NCBI GenBank assembly: GCA_964030785.1
Contig: OZ034967.1
Location: 45,506,033-45,570,032, forward strand
Source of the DNA: Siderastrea siderea
Lineage: Eukaryota > Cnidaria > Anthozoa > Scleractinia > Rhizangiidae
Direction: 5' to 3'
DNA length: 64,000 nucleotides
Part shown: positions 1 to 11,900 of the stretch, one piece after another
Numbering within the stretch: the stretch's first letter is position 1
Layout: each line of letters begins with the position of its first letter
The notes under the pieces: model-generated
The model's database searches: none
What the model saw: only the letters and a program-made list of their open reading frames with translations
Told to the model about the DNA's origin: nothing
Program-made: the position numbers and the translations under genes

Positions 1-117
1 ATCAGTGAGTCCGTCAGTAGGCAGTCAGTCAGCGAATTCAGTTTATTTAGTCTGTCTTCTAGTGTATGGGTCAGTCATCCAATCTTTCAGTAAAGATTAC
101 AACTGCTAAGTGGTCAT

Positions 118-931
118 TTAAGGAGGATCGCAACAGTTTTTTTGGCCTTGGAGTGTATCTTTTTAAATCAAAATTTTGCATAGAAGATAAACTTCGATTT
201 CCTTGATACTATACCACCTTTTCAATATATGACCAAAGTTTATTTTTTCATTAGTTTCCTAGCAACTGCTGACACCATAGCAACGGTAATGGACAGCCCC
301 TCATTTTAAATAATGTCAAATATCTCCAAAACTAGTCAGACACTTTATAATGAAACTTGAACTATTTGAACTACTCAACCTACACAACTTGTATGCGAAA
401 TTAGGGGAAAATCTGTAAGACCGTTTTCAAGTAAATCATGATTCATTTTTTACAGGCTTGTTTTGGTCATTCCTGCAATTTTCTCCAATATTTCAAGAAA
501 GATAAAACTTAACACTTTCCCTTTTCAGTTGAAAGATTTTTTATGATAGCAAAACATTCTCAATGTACATTGAGCTTCCTAGGTGGCTGCAATTTTAAGA
601 TATATGATATTTAAAAACTGCTAAATTGCAGCACAAATCAGTCAAAAAGTTCGTAATTTACATAAATAGAAATATTTCTAAACTGCCCTTACAGTTTTTT
701 CTTTTAAATTGATTCCCGTTAGAATAGTAATTTTTTTATGTTCCCGCAAGTTTTAGGCTGAATAAGCATTTCTGTTATTAGATAAGAAGGCTGAATCTCG
801 GTCAGGTTTCAGTCGTTATTAACTTTCAACTAGCAACAATTTTATTTTGTTTTTCCTGGTTATCTTCTATGCGAAATTTTGATTTCAAAAGGTACACTCC
901 AAGGCCAATAAAACTTTGCGAGCCTCCTTAA
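118..931. mobile_element. MITE-like element with ~70-bp terminal inverted repeats, TTAA ends
   Basis: The left arm (about 118-190) and the right arm (about 861-931) are imperfect reverse complements of each other. Both share the motif GGCCTTGGAGTGTA near the tip. TTAA is present at both outer ends, which fits a TTAA target duplication of the piggyBac kind; that family assignment is inference. I see no transposase open frame inside, so it is probably non-autonomous. Confidence 0.6.
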
Positions 932-950
932 AAAGTCAGAATGTAGGCCA

Positions 951-1268
951 TTAAAGGGGCTACGTCACGGGGATTTTGCGGATTTCTGGTCCAAACTACC
1001 CTAAAATTACTGCTGGGCAACTTAACCCACAGCCATTAATATTGATTGTTTGAAGACTCGCCGAAGCAATTTGAAAAGTTTAGCCTTAATTTTTCAAGTT
1101 GTAATCCATTTCCATTCTGGCCATCTGCAGCCACTTGTTAACAGTTTCAGTGCACTAATATAACAATTGTAAATAAAAATGGGCCATTTTTTGGAGGTTT
1201 CCCACGACACAAACATATATTTTGGCTGTTCAGAGAGATGCTAAAAACCCCTGACAGAGCCCCTTTTA
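951..1268. mobile_element. MITE copy, family with TTAAAGGGGC ends
   Basis: The left end reads TTAAAGGGGCTACGTCACGG and the right end reads GAGCCCCTTTTAG, in opposite orientation. The left third is clearly similar to the element at 26228-26619: both share the stretch GATTTCTGGTC and the following bases. It is therefore an interspersed repeat with two copies in this window. It has no coding potential. Confidence 0.6.
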
Positions 1269-1406
1269 GTCAGCTGAGCTGATTATCGCAGTTAGAATGG
1301 AACGTAAGCAGTCAGTTAGTAAAATTACTGGCTCTGATTGAGTGAGTCACCAGAGTATGACGTAAACACAACTACAAATCCAAATACTTGTCTTTCTCTT
1401 TTTTAG

Positions 1407-1642
1407 GATTCAGAATCAAATACTAGTGTGAAAGATATGGAGATAACATTAAGACTGTGTGCGAAGAGCAGGGAGGACCACGATCACTTAGCGGTGAGAC
1501 ATTAGACAAACTTGAGAAGGCCTTGGATCAAACCTGGCTTTTAGATCAACTGAACAAGAGAAGGGTATTAAGAGACAGAGGGCTGGCAGCGCTAGCGATT
1601 CACAGAAATCAAGAACAGAAGGGAAATGGGTATATTCCCTGA
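1407..1642 (+). other. Exon-like segment, product unknown
   Basis: A pyrimidine run ending in TTTTTTAG precedes position 1407. Two overlapping frames then look mildly coding. One reads DSESNTSVKDMEITLRL and meets a possible GTGAGA donor near 1487. The other, shifted, runs from 1427 to a stop at 1642 and contains LDKLEKALDQTWLLDQLNKR, a charged helix-like stretch. No single frame spans the segment, so it is either a decayed exon with a frameshift or chance. I recognise no family. It lies between repeats, with no other exon in view. Confidence 0.2.
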
Positions 1643-2474
1643 CATTGATAGTTAGAAAATTAATCAATTTAGATAAATCGCAAGGCTTTGGTTAAAACCA
1701 AAGAGGGTAATATTTGGTTGGCTTGGTAGGTGTTACAAAACTACCTGACAAACCCCCCCTCCACCCTCCCCCCCCCCCAAAAAAAACAAGTGAACCCGAG
1801 AAAAACTCCCCGGTGCAAAAAAACAAACAACCAAAATCAACCTGACGTGTAACATCCAATACAAATGTGGGCCACAGTAGTGGTAGGCGAACACCCTTAT
1901 CCTTTTGTCGTCTCCGCTTTTATACATTTATCAACAATCAGATGAAATATCCGTCTCTAGTCTTTTAAACTGTCCTGTCTTCTCATCAAGACAGATCACC
2001 TGCCCAACAAACTTGTGATTTTCTTTGATCTGGAGTTTCGAGAGCCTCGAAAAAGTTCTTTTTTTACTTTCTTCAGCTAAATGATTGTTAACTTAATCTT
2101 CTTTTTAAGGAATATCCTGCAGTAATCGTACCGGCTTCACAGTTACTCTTATGCCAAGTATTCTTAGTGGGAAATGGGGAATATTTTATTCACCAAAAGG
2201 ATTTTCTTTCGTAGCTATGCATGATTTAGATAGTGAACGCCATAAATATACATTTGTTAATGTTTCCTCTAGTACCTAATGGTGGTATTGTATCACGAAA
2301 ATTATACGTGTTGTATTCAAAAGAATAATGATATATTTTAAATTAATAATGTCGTGATCACCATTGTCATCATCATACTTTACTTGATAACGTAGATTAC
2401 GACAAACGGGCTGATCTGGACCTACTATAAACCAAAAAAAGTAAAATGTGCCTATATACAGGTGACAAAAATAA

Positions 2475-3291
2475 GGGACTGTTCGTTATTTATGCCTAAG
2501 GGGGGGTCGGTGATTTTCAACCAGTTCAGGCACATGAAAAATTTACCCCTCCCCGAAAGTGGGTATTTTAAAAAATTACCCCCCGTTTATGTGCCAGTTT
2601 CAAAATTTTACCCCCCCCCCCTCCCCTACCCTCAGGACGCGACGTGCTTACAATTGCGAAATTGCGTACAACACGTGTTCTGGCCGCGTGCCGATAAACC
2701 AAAATCAAGTGCAAGGTCATTTGTGATAGTACAGTATGGAATCACTCAGCAAGGAAAGTAAATTTGCAGCGCCGGTATTAACGTGGGCCCAGAGAAGATC
2801 CGATTCCAGAGAGAAATCAACGGTAGGAAAGTTTGTAAGAAGTTCATTGCAAGGCTTGAACCAGTTTTGCTGTTTGAGGACGGCTATATACGTACGCACT
2901 ACAATACTGTAAACCGCAACTGGCCCCGGCAAATGACACATGTGTGGGTTTTGCTAATATTAAATACCAGATTGCACGTATTTTAAAGGGATTTAATAAG
3001 TTATATATTGGAACCTTTAAATAACGCTACTCCACGTCACGTTTTCTTGGCTTTTCAAACTATAAAGACCAGGTTCTTAGGAAATAGAATTCTCGAAACA
3101 GAGATCAACTTTTTAAATATGTCTGCAAAACGGCTACACAAGTGTTGAAACAACAGTTTCTAAAAGTTTACCCCCCTTATTTCTACTGTATTTAAAAAAA
3201 AACACCCCCCTTTTTCATTGATTTTGAAAATTTTACCCCCCCCCCAACTCTAAATACCGCCCCCCCTTAGGCATAAATAACGAACAGTCCC
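2475..3291. mobile_element. MITE with 31-bp terminal repeats and TAA target duplication
   Basis: The ends are near-perfect reverse complements: the left begins GGGACTGTTCGTTATTTATG and the right ends with its complement at 3291. TAA flanks both sides (2472-2474 and 3292-3294). A 3-bp TWA duplication is typical of PIF/Harbinger elements, so that superfamily is inferred. The interior carries C-rich runs near both ends and open frames of 67-99 residues that resemble nothing I know, so it is probably non-autonomous. Confidence 0.75.
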
Positions 3292-3311
3292 TAACAAAAG
3301 CAAAAACATTA

Positions 3312-4522
3312 TGCATCAGTCAATTCCAACTGCGCCCATGCCCCCCCCCGGGCTAACCCCCGGGCATTAGCATTTTTTTTCTCTTGGATGGCAAATTCCC
3401 AGGGGTGGGGACACTTTAGCTGCCAGATGCCCCGCGGTGGGGACTAAAGAAGAGGGCAAATGCCCCGCCCCCGGGATCGTACGTCCCCAATCAACACTGC
3501 AGCAGTTTTCATTCATTGCACAATAATGCCACTTTCAGCATTTTTTATGTGTGATTTTAGTTTTGTAGGCCTGCCTCTCTTGTTTGTAATGAACTATCCG
3601 ATGTTTAACATAATAATAAAGGTAGTATAAATGCCAAGCGATGATATTTTAATACTTCACAGACAACAATACTACATGAACTGCATGAAGTTGATTGTTA
3701 CTTTTATTAATGTTTTGTTTTAAACAGTTCGCTAGTAAACAAAAATCTTGACATTATAAAAGTCTGTTGTAACGTCATCCGTTGTGAATATTTTAGTAAT
3801 ATGCAAAAGTATAAAACGACGATCCCTATACACATGTTTAGAATTCAATAATCGATCGTAAACGTTTAAGAATCATCGTTTACTTAATTGCATTGTTATT
3901 TTGAAGTATAAGACTGCGCCTGCCACTCACCTTTTCGCTACTCACTATCTATCACGGAATAGATAGCGAGTAGGATAGCCAATCAGATTGCAGCATTTAT
4001 GATAGAACGCTATTAGATTTATACTAATCCGTGATAGATAGTGAGTAGCGAAAAGGTGAGTGGCAGGCGCAGTCTTATACTTCAAAATAACAATGCAATT
4101 AAGTAAAACTTTTCACTTTCGTCAGTGGTATATTAATCAAGATTTATACTAAAGCAATTAGATTATTCGCTCTCGATTTCTATGCGTGAAATCTCGAGCT
4201 CATAATCTAATTGTTAAATAGTTGTGCCCTGATAAGCAATGAAGAAATGCATAAAATCGAGAAAACCTCCACACGTTTGTCCAGTCCTTAACGGACGATC
4301 CAATCTGCGACGAACTGCTGGTCCTTTGCGATAAAATCCTCCATGTTTGAATTTCGAGTCGGAAACCCCGTGTGTGTCAAAGGCCCAGGGGTAGGCAAAT
4401 GCCTGACCCCCAGGCCGTGCCAGATTTGCTAATGCCCCACCCCCAGGACTGACAAGGCACGCAAATGCCCCGCAGTTGCCCGGGGGGGGGGGGGATGGGC
4501 GCAGCTGGAATTGACTGATGCA
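3312..4522. mobile_element. Large inverted-repeat element with TTA duplication, host of a nested hairpin
   Basis: The left end TGCATCAGTCAATTCCAACT is matched in reverse complement at the right end (about 4493-4522). TTA flanks both sides (3309-3311 and 4523-4525), as for TWA-type PIF/Harbinger insertions. Sub-terminal arms carry repeated AAATGCCCC motifs and runs of C on the left and G on the right (about 4482-4493). A separate 225-bp hairpin at 3881-4105 lies inside and looks like a later insertion. Confidence 0.7.
3881..4105. mobile_element. Foldback MITE with 78-bp near-perfect arms
   Basis: Bases 3881-3958 are the reverse complement of 4028-4105 with no mismatch that I could find, around a 69-bp AT-rich loop. 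TA at each edge is compatible with a TA-duplicating (Tc1/mariner-like) insertion. It lies within the larger element at 3312-4522. The perfect arms suggest a recent insertion. Confidence 0.75.
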
Positions 4523-4525
4523 TTA

Positions 4526-5521
4526 AAAACAAAGCAATTCAAAGTATATACAATTGTCTCGTTTGTTGGTGATCATACAGGCTTCCGACGAAAACCGAAA
4601 AACTCATACTCAAAATCGGTCCTCATGCGGACTTGAGATATAAAACTGTGTGATTGCTACTTAAAACTTAGAAAATACGATTGTTAACATGGTTTTCACA
4701 GTTCATTCCCTCTAAAATATTTTGACACGTTAAGAACGTGACAGGACGTGTTGGTTAACAAGTGGTCGTGTGTACTCAAACGTGACCCGGTAATTCGTTA
4801 TTGCGACACGTTTACACGTGTTTTACCTGACGGTTCGAGTTATCAGAATTCTACTGTACATATATATTTTGGAACTTACAAAATTGCTTGAAATCCAGCA
4901 GAAGTATGACTTGTTATAAATATTAACCGTATTTTTTTAAAAGTCGTATCAGAAAGAAAAAGCTTCAAGAGCCAATCTTGACAAGACACCTTTTGTGTGA
5001 CTGGTTCGTCGTGCATGACAAATGAGCATATGAGCACGCTTTTCCAGAAAACGTCAGCGCCTCTGCATTACTTCATGGAGCAAGGTGTCAAAAAAAATAA
5101 AGCCAGAGACAACGCGCCAGCTGACATAGCGTGAGCCGTGCTGTACACGCTCATCCAGTCTTCTGCGAGGACAATTAGAGCAGTGTAGTTTCCCACCAAG
5201 CGCAACCCAGAATCTCGACATCCAAGTCGTTTTAAGCTTGGCCATTTCGCATTCCAAAGTGAGATCAACGTCACAAGCTTTCTTCTGATGTAATCTGCAT
5301 GTAATGTTAATGTATGCAAGCTCGAATAAGACCAAGCAAAGTTAACGAATACAATACGTTTACGTTGTCTGTACGAATACGCGTAAACGGAGTTTTCGAA
5401 AACATTCATTTTGGAGACCGTTTTCGCAAATATAAGTTCACGATGACCGTTTTAGTCGTTTTCGATAAAAACCGCATCATCACCCCAGTCAAGGCTCTCG
5501 ACTACTTATTCTTACTGTATG
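4526..5521. other. Intergenic stretch, no gene seen
   Basis: This AT-rich stretch has no open frame that I can link to a family. The overlapping minus-strand frames near 5054-5409 conflict with each other and have no splice or domain support. The segment around 5330-5470 is rich in TTTTCG/CGAAAA-type motifs and resembles decayed repeat sequence. Confidence 0.4.
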
Positions 5522-5648
5522 TGTTGTAGTTCAATTTTATCCTTGATTCAATTTTTTTCTTTTGTTTTATATTCATTATCATATATTTACATATTAAAAG
5601 AACAAAGGAAAATAAAGATTGAACCAAGGATAAAATTGAACTACAACA
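5522..5648. mobile_element. Foldback MITE, copy 1 of the TGTTGTAGTTCAATTTTATC family
   Basis: The element is almost a single hairpin. The left arm starting TGTTGTAGTTCAATTTTATC returns in reverse complement and ends at 5648, with a short AT loop. A second copy of the same family lies at 27767-27894, where it sits beside a CYB5R4 exon. Both copies have TAT at the edges. There is no coding capacity. Confidence 0.8.
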
Positions 5649-5727
5649 TATATGCCTATTTTTTTTTCCTTTTCGAGTAGTTACTGCTTAGTCACTAACG
5701 TTGCTGAAGTCCGCAGAAAGCTCTAGC

Positions 5728-5926
5728 TTAGACTACGAGCAGTCTCTGTTTCCGCTAGGGAATAGTCGAGAAAAAGCAAACAAGCAAGCGAGCGCGAGAA
5801 TCGCCTGCCGCGTTGCGTGACGAGCGTGTCGAGCCGCGCAAAGCGGCCGGCGATTTTTGCGCTCGCTCGCTTCTTTGCTTTTTCTCGACTATTCCTTAGC
5901 GGAAAGAGAGACTACTCGTAGTCTAA
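5728..5926. mobile_element. Foldback MITE just past the minus-strand TPR-CHAT stop codon
   Basis: The arms begin TTAGACTACGAGCAGTCTCT on the left and are mirrored by ...GAGACTACTCGTAGTCTAA on the right. They continue as AATAGTCGAGAAAAAGCAAA on both sides, and the GC-rich loop carries CGAGCG runs. The element ends 33 bp from the stop of the TPR-CHAT gene, so it probably lies in its 3' UTR. A degenerate relative is seen near 9997-10122. Confidence 0.75.
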
Positions 5927-5959
5927 CTCTGGCTGGTTGTGGCAGTTTCTAAAAACTCC

Positions 5960-8920
5960 TCATAAATTCAGCTTAACGTCATCTCCTATCAGAACAAACG
6001 GGGCCCAGTCACCCACGCTGTTAAAGTCCGCGGTTTCTCTCATCCACTTCCTGCATTGATCAACAGCTTGACTTGCACTCAGTTTGTCACGCACCAGATG
6101 CTTGTAGAAACGAATCATGAACTCTTTGGTAGATTTGTCATCCAGCACCCACAGGGACACCAAAACTGAACGTGCCCCAGATGCTAAGAAGGCGCGAGCG
6201 ATTCCCACAACTCCTTCAGATTTCATGATCTCTCCACGGCCACTGTGACAACAGCTGAGTACAACCAGCTTTGCTCGGATGCCAACCTTTGCCACATCTC
6301 CCATGGTCAGCATGAAGTCTTCTTTCCGTGGAACTTGAGGAGAAATCCGGTTGGAAGAAAGAGCAATCTCTCCTCTTTCAGCATCACCATGGGCTGCAAT
6401 GTGGATTAAACTCACCTCCTGAATCCTTCGGAGGACCTCAGCCTTTGTCGCCTGCCTTCCTACAGTAGCTGTCACACCCAACAAGTCGGCGATTTCCTGT
6501 GCTTCCTTTCTGGCCTCTGGCAATGATGTTAGCTTTGTCATGGGATGAACATCAGGATCGCCCACGATCAGTGCTCCAGTTGCTTTGTGATAGTCGTCCG
6601 GACTGGCCTGGATTAGTTTAAGTGCTGTTAGTGAAGGAATAAGACGAATGCGGTAGGTCTCGGACAGGAATTTTCCATCGGCATCTTTTAGCGCAGGAAA
6701 AGGCACCATCCACAGATCACCTTCGGGAACAAAGACGATATCAAGACGTTGAATGAGGTCAGCAACAGAAGCGAACAGCCTTCTGTATAACAGATGAAGC
6801 CCTGAGCCCCGTTCCTTTTTCCTGTCTTCACCGTGGCCATCTTCCTCCTCCACGCGCAGGCTAGTGACTTTACCTTGCAATTCAACAGCTGGTGACTGAG
6901 CTTTGTAATATGCGGACAATGAGCGATCTTCGCACTGACTGCGACGGCCGTCAAGCAAAGTTCTCAGAAGTTGTTTCCTTGACAAAGAGAGAAGATTTGC
7001 GATACCTTCCTCTCTTGATTCGCACTTTGATAGCCCAAAAAGTACTTTCCCATCTTCCTCGATAACCCAGAAATAAATGGTTTCATGAACAATAGCCATG
7101 AAGATGATCGTGCTCTGACTTTGAATGGAAAGATGTTTTATCTCGGCCACATGTACATGAATTCCACCATAACTGTTGGACATCAAGTCAACAAGAGCTC
7201 TTGCTCGTCCTCGCTCTGCAGTGCATAATGCCTCAGCGACGTCACCTTGGATGATCAGAAGTTTGTATAATTCCGTGTAAACGTGAAAGGTCAGGTTGTC
7301 CAGAGAAAGTTTGCATTCATCGCTGAGAAGCTTACGATCTCGTTCAATGCACACAATGCTTTCGTAAAGATATTCGCGTGCCTTCTCAAATTCTTTATCC
7401 TTGATGCTGCAAACGCCAAACAGGCAAAGAAGGCTGTATTCCATCGCTGTGTCTCCACCTTCTCTGATGATGTGAAGAGTTTTCTTTAGATGCTTCTTTC
7501 CTTCGGTAAATTTTCCGAGCGCTATGTAAACAGATGCAAGAAGAGATGAAGCTTGTGCTTCACCGCCTCTGGATCCAATTTCTTTAAACATTTCAACTGC
7601 ATACTTGTGGTGTTCAAGAGATTCCATGTATTGGCCTTTCCGTCTGTACATGGCAGCAAGGGCGAGGTTGTCTATTGCCAATTGCTGCTTGTCACCAATG
7701 TCTTTGGAAATTTCGAGTGCTTTTTTCACATTCGTCTCTCCTTGACCAGATTGTGGGTCTAAAGCAAAGTAGGCCTCGCCAAGAGCAAGGTAAGCATTTG
7801 ACTCTCCTTTTCTATCTCCAATTCCTGCAGCTATTTTCAAAGCTCTCGTGCAAAAATTGATCGCTTGGGTAGAGTGGCCAACCATATTGTATATGCGGCC
7901 AAGACCACTGCAGGATCTTCCCTCACCAAATCTGTCTCCGGTTTCCTGTAGAATTTCTAGAGCCTTTTCATGGTGCTCTAAGGATTTGTTATACTGGCCA
8001 AGTTCGCCATAGCAAAGGCCAAGGCTGTAGTGGGCTCTTCCTTCCTGCCCTTTGTTTCCAAAGTTGGTCATAATTTCAAGTGTCTTTACAAAATGCTCGA
8101 GCGCCTCATCATATCGTCCGATTGCAGCAAAAGTAGTTCCAATGTTATTGTAGCAGACGCCCTGCTGAGCTACATCTCCAAGTGTAGTCATCATTTCAAG
8201 TGCCTTGTTATGACAATAGAGAGCTTTTTCAAATGCTCCAAACTCGTGATAAGTATTTCCTAGATCATGAAATGATTCTGCTTCTGCTCTGTGATTTCCA
8301 GTGTCTCTGTGAATTCGCAAGGCCCTTTCAAGGTGACTTACTGCTTTGTCATATTGGGACAGTTCTTTGTAGGCGGAACCAAGGCAGTCAAGCGCTTCGA
8401 CTTCTCCTTCCCTGTCTCCGATTTCCCTGCTTATTCTTAACGCTTCATTCTGATATTCGATGGATTTATCCAGTTTTCTGAGTTTATAGTAAGCATAGCC
8501 AATGGCTACGCAAGCTCTCGCTTCTGCTAGCTTGTCCCCACTTCCTCTAGCAATTTCAAGCAATTTCCTTTGATAGAAAATGACATGCGCTTGACGATCA
8601 AGGGAACTGTATACAGCACTGATACCTTGATATGCTTGCACTTCTGCTGCTTTATTTCCCATTTCTTCGCTGATTTTTAAAACTTGATTGTAGTTTATCA
8701 GGGCTTCGTTAAAACTGTCTATTTTGTAAAATACACGTGCTAGGCGGAAGTGCAGTAGGCATAATTCCATCTTACGGATAAACAGATTTTCTTCTTTATT
8801 TTCGTTCAACAGAACTTGGGCTTCTTTGTAGAGATCAATGGCTTTTTGATAACGAATTGTCTTGAACAAAAAGTCTGCTACCACCACAGCAATATTGTAC
8901 TTCGTAGCTTTATTCTTCAT
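5960..8920 (-). CDS. TPR-CHAT protein (TTC28-like naming), intact protease dyad
   Basis: This is a 986-residue single coding exon. The first ~520 residues are about 12-13 tetratricopeptide units of 40 residues with the typical GD...A...LG..Y phrase, as in the LGN/TTC28-like group. They are followed by AERGRARALVDLM, which commonly precedes CHAT domains, and then a CHAT (caspase-HetF-associated-with-TPR) domain to the end. The likely catalytic pair is His844 in IHIAAHGD and Cys891 in [13 protein letters not shown] proteins are clan CD cysteine peptidase relatives, and TPRs bind partners or regulate the protease; the substrate is unknown. I start at the ATG at 8920. The open frame runs 14 codons further upstream, but a pyrimidine tract plus CAG ends at 8933, so the exon probably begins at 8932 after an intron. 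The C-terminal 250 residues nearly match the plus-strand copy at 12675-15662. Confidence 0.88.
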   Translation of the reverse strand: MKNKATKYNIAVVVADFLFKTIRYQKAIDLYKEAQVLLNENKEENLFIRKMELCLLHFRLARVFYKIDSFNEALINYNQVLKISEEMGNKAAEVQAYQGISAVYSSLDRQAHVIFYQRKLLEIARGSGDKLAEARACVAIGYAYYKLRKLDKSIEYQNEALRISREIGDREGEVEALDCLGSAYKELSQYDKAVSHLERALRIHRDTGNHRAEAESFHDLGNTYHEFGAFEKALYCHNKALEMMTTLGDVAQQGVCYNNIGTTFAAIGRYDEALEHFVKTLEIMTNFGNKGQEGRAHYSLGLCYGELGQYNKSLEHHEKALEILQETGDRFGEGRSCSGLGRIYNMVGHSTQAINFCTRALKIAAGIGDRKGESNAYLALGEAYFALDPQSGQGETNVKKALEISKDIGDKQQLAIDNLALAAMYRRKGQYMESLEHHKYAVEMFKEIGSRGGEAQASSLLASVYIALGKFTEGKKHLKKTLHIIREGGDTAMEYSLLCLFGVCSIKDKEFEKAREYLYESIVCIERDRKLLSDECKLSLDNLTFHVYTELYKLLIIQGDVAEALCTAERGRARALVDLMSNSYGGIHVHVAEIKHLSIQSQSTIIFMAIVHETIYFWVIEEDGKVLFGLSKCESREEGIANLLSLSRKQLLRTLLDGRRSQCEDRSLSAYYKAQSPAVELQGKVTSLRVEEEDGHGEDRKKERGSGLHLLYRRLFASVADLIQRLDIVFVPEGDLWMVPFPALKDADGKFLSETYRIRLIPSLTALKLIQASPDDYHKATGALIVGDPDVHPMTKLTSLPEARKEAQEIADLLGVTATVGRQATKAEVLRRIQEVSLIHIAAHGDAERGEIALSSNRISPQVPRKEDFMLTMGDVAKVGIRAKLVVLSCCHSGRGEIMKSEGVVGIARAFLASGARSVLVSLWVLDDKSTKEFMIRFYKHLVRDKLSASQAVDQCRKWMRETADFNSVGDWAPFVLIGDDVKLNL

Positions 8921-8932
8921 TGCAGAGGAAGT

Positions 8933-8955
8933 CTGCAATGTAAAGGAGAGCAACC
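8933..8955 (-). promoter_or_regulatory. Probable splice acceptor setting the start of the TPR-CHAT coding exon
   Basis: On the minus strand the sequence reads CTCTCCTTTACATTGCAG, with AG at 8934-8933. It is followed within 12 bases by the first conserved ATG. A similar acceptor precedes the ATG of the plus-strand paralogue (12666). This argues for a 5' UTR intron in both genes and against the longer N-termini. Confidence 0.6.
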
Positions 8956-8962
8956 GACACAA

Positions 8963-11900
8963 GGTTCAGCATTGGACCCATTTTTTTCCTTAAAACGGTC
9001 GGACTGTTCAAGTCGTTCAGATAGTGGAAAGCAGAGCGAGAAGCAGATGGCAATGATAGGAGGGAGGAAACAGGAAGGCGACGGGAGAGGGGGTCATGAT
9101 TACTTTAGCCTTTCTCCCAAGACCACTCTCGCTTTTTTAATGCTTGCTATTCTCAGTTGCGGCGGTTCCCACTACCTGAATGCCTGGAACAGGCTACCAA
9201 ATTGTGGAACATAGCATTGGGTGCAACAGTTCTGAAGTAGAATGACAAAGGTGGAGACACGATGCAATTCTTTTTGAACACAATATACAATTCTTAGTGT
9301 GTCCAGACTCTAGCTGACCTGTTGTTGTCCCAAAAAGCCGAAAATAACACAAAATCTATCATGATCTTGATTATAAGTCAAGAGAATAAATCAAGCTCAA
9401 TCTTAACTATGTTTTGTACCAAACACCAATTGAATTATTTATGGTTCAGCGTAAATTACGTTGAGGACAGAAGGAAATGTGGACGCGATATATCTCCACG
9501 ACATCGAATAGTTTTGTTCCACTTTCATCCACTGCTGTGTGTAGATAACGCACGCAGTCTCTCCGCTCCGGGCTAATTTTCTTTTTACGCCACGTTGGAT
9601 TCAAAATAAGTCTCTGCTACTTCTGAAGTTTACACTATCGAAATGATAGTTTCTCCAACTAGCCTGTTTATTAACGTGTATATAATATTTATTCACAATT
9701 TCATTCACGAAAAAGTGAAAAGGAGAAAAAAGGAGGAGATAAAGGATAAACCTTGCATTATACCAAGACTTGTCGCTTTCTGATAATAATCAACCAAATA
9801 TTTGTCTAAACATAATTTCCGGTTTATTACTGAAGCAAAAAAGTAAAACAGTACTTATTTTAAATTTTTTTTTTTTGACGCTTTATAAACCTGAAAACGT
9901 AATACGTTGTTCAAGGTAGCGAAAAACGAAATATCCGCCATCTTAAAGTGGGTGTAAAAAGAAATTTGGCCCGCTCCGGGAAAGTTGGGGGAAAGGAACA
10001 GGCTAGCTGGCGAGAAAATTGCCTACACGCGCGTCACGTTCCACGCGGCAGGCGATTTTCACGCTCACTCGCGTGTTCTTTACGCCTGACTACCCCTCGG
10101 CAGAAGGAGAGACTGCACGTAGATTTTTCAGAAATCATTCGCCGGTTATGAGTCGCCCATCATTACTTGTCGGCGATCACAAAGCGGTGAAGGAGATCTG
10201 CAGGGCCTTTGCTTCTTTATGATCGTTTATATGACGGGAAGTTTGTATTTCCTCGTATAAAACCCGTTTCATCCACAAATTCATGAGTGAATCATCTTTC
10301 GCTGGCTATCAATACCCTGCCATCACTCGTCTTTGATCACAGAATAATGATGGAAATTTCGTTATGGAATAGGTTTTGAACTAAGGGCCAAACATATTAC
10401 CACCGTTTTGTAATTGTAGGCGAGTCATGATTGGAGAATCATAGCTGGCGAATCCACTGAAGCGTAATGATTTGACTGAGAACTAATACAAACGGAGTAT
10501 TATCGTGTAACTGAGAGACATGGCAGCTTAAACAGGACGATTTCAAATATGATTAACTAATGTTGAAAATTGCTAACGGAACTGATTCCAAGGACCAGCG
10601 ATTTCTGCCGCTCTCTATGCTTAGAAACATTACCTAAGCTTTATACTTCCGGCTTGTAATTAAAACCTTGCTTTTCAGACAAGACAATAGTAATACATTC
10701 AAAATATGAAAATCATACAACACAAACCTTGAGTAATGACCTCTTTACCATTAGACTGTTCCCTGTCCTCTAATTAATCCATGTATTGGCCAAGTTCGAT
10801 TGGTGATAATTAAGATTGGAACTGCGTCGCCATCTTTGCATAGCTCGACGAGTCGACGAGGGAAAACTCTGGGGGTGGAGATGGGGGTCGGTGGGTCGAA
10901 TACTGTTTCTAGTCTATGTGAATCAAAAGGGAAAGAGGTGTTTTCCCGACTACTTATCTGCGTATCCGCACTTTCACTTAGAAATATACCCGGGTAAATC
11001 AAAGGAAAACGCCAATCATCTCCCGCGCAACCGCTTTTATAATCGAGCATGTGAAAGTCTAGTAAGCTTCTTATTTTACCAATAGGCATTTAGGGCCTTT
11101 GAGCAGGACTATAGAAGGAGAGGGGCCGGGGGGGGCAAGATATTTTAGGGGCTCCCGTCCTAATCTAATTTGACCCTTTCAAAGTCGATCGAATCCTTAA
11201 GTGCAATAACAGCGACAAAAACCTGACAATTTGTGAGATCTTGTTAAAGTAACACTTTGTAGTTTTTTCTTCTCGTGTCTCTTTTTGTCTTTATTTGATA
11301 AATAGCTTTATGTTGGATGACACTGCCCATTGGAGAACGCACCTACAGTACATTTGGTCAGCGGACTCAAACATGAAAATTGGATAGAAATGTGCTTATT
11401 TTGCGATATTTTGCGATAGTAGTCATAGCATAGATCTTCATCTCAGGTAGAACGCGAACACTTCACGTAAATACTGTAGGAAACAGTGCTGAAAGGTTTG
11501 TGTACTTTGTTATGCTCGGTATGCTTTCTCAGTAAAATGAAAAGTGAGGTTTGCTGTGTCTGTCACTGGAACCCCACGGATGGTTTCGGTGGAATATCTG
11601 TTCCAAAGGATTTATTCAGAAATTCGGATTTAATTGTGCAACATGAGAAAATATTGTTTCATTTTGTCTTCAGCCGGGAAACCATGTGGTGTAGAGTGTG
11701 AAAAGCCAGCTAGGATTTTTGCGAGGCCAGCAGAAGCTCGAAAATTCAGGGGGAAGAATCCGTTCCTTGAACGTTTCTCAAGTGCGACTTAAATGTTCAG
11801 TGAAGAATCCAAACATTTGAGGCTGAAATAGCTTTAAAACTACCTTTTAACGTCTCTTAAACGATATGAGAAAAACAAAAATAACTTTAAAGTATTTTGC

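Noticed and set aside
8921..8962. Fourteen extra N-terminal residues of the minus-strand TPR-CHAT frame
   Set aside because: A strong acceptor lies inside this stretch and the paralogue has no matching residues.
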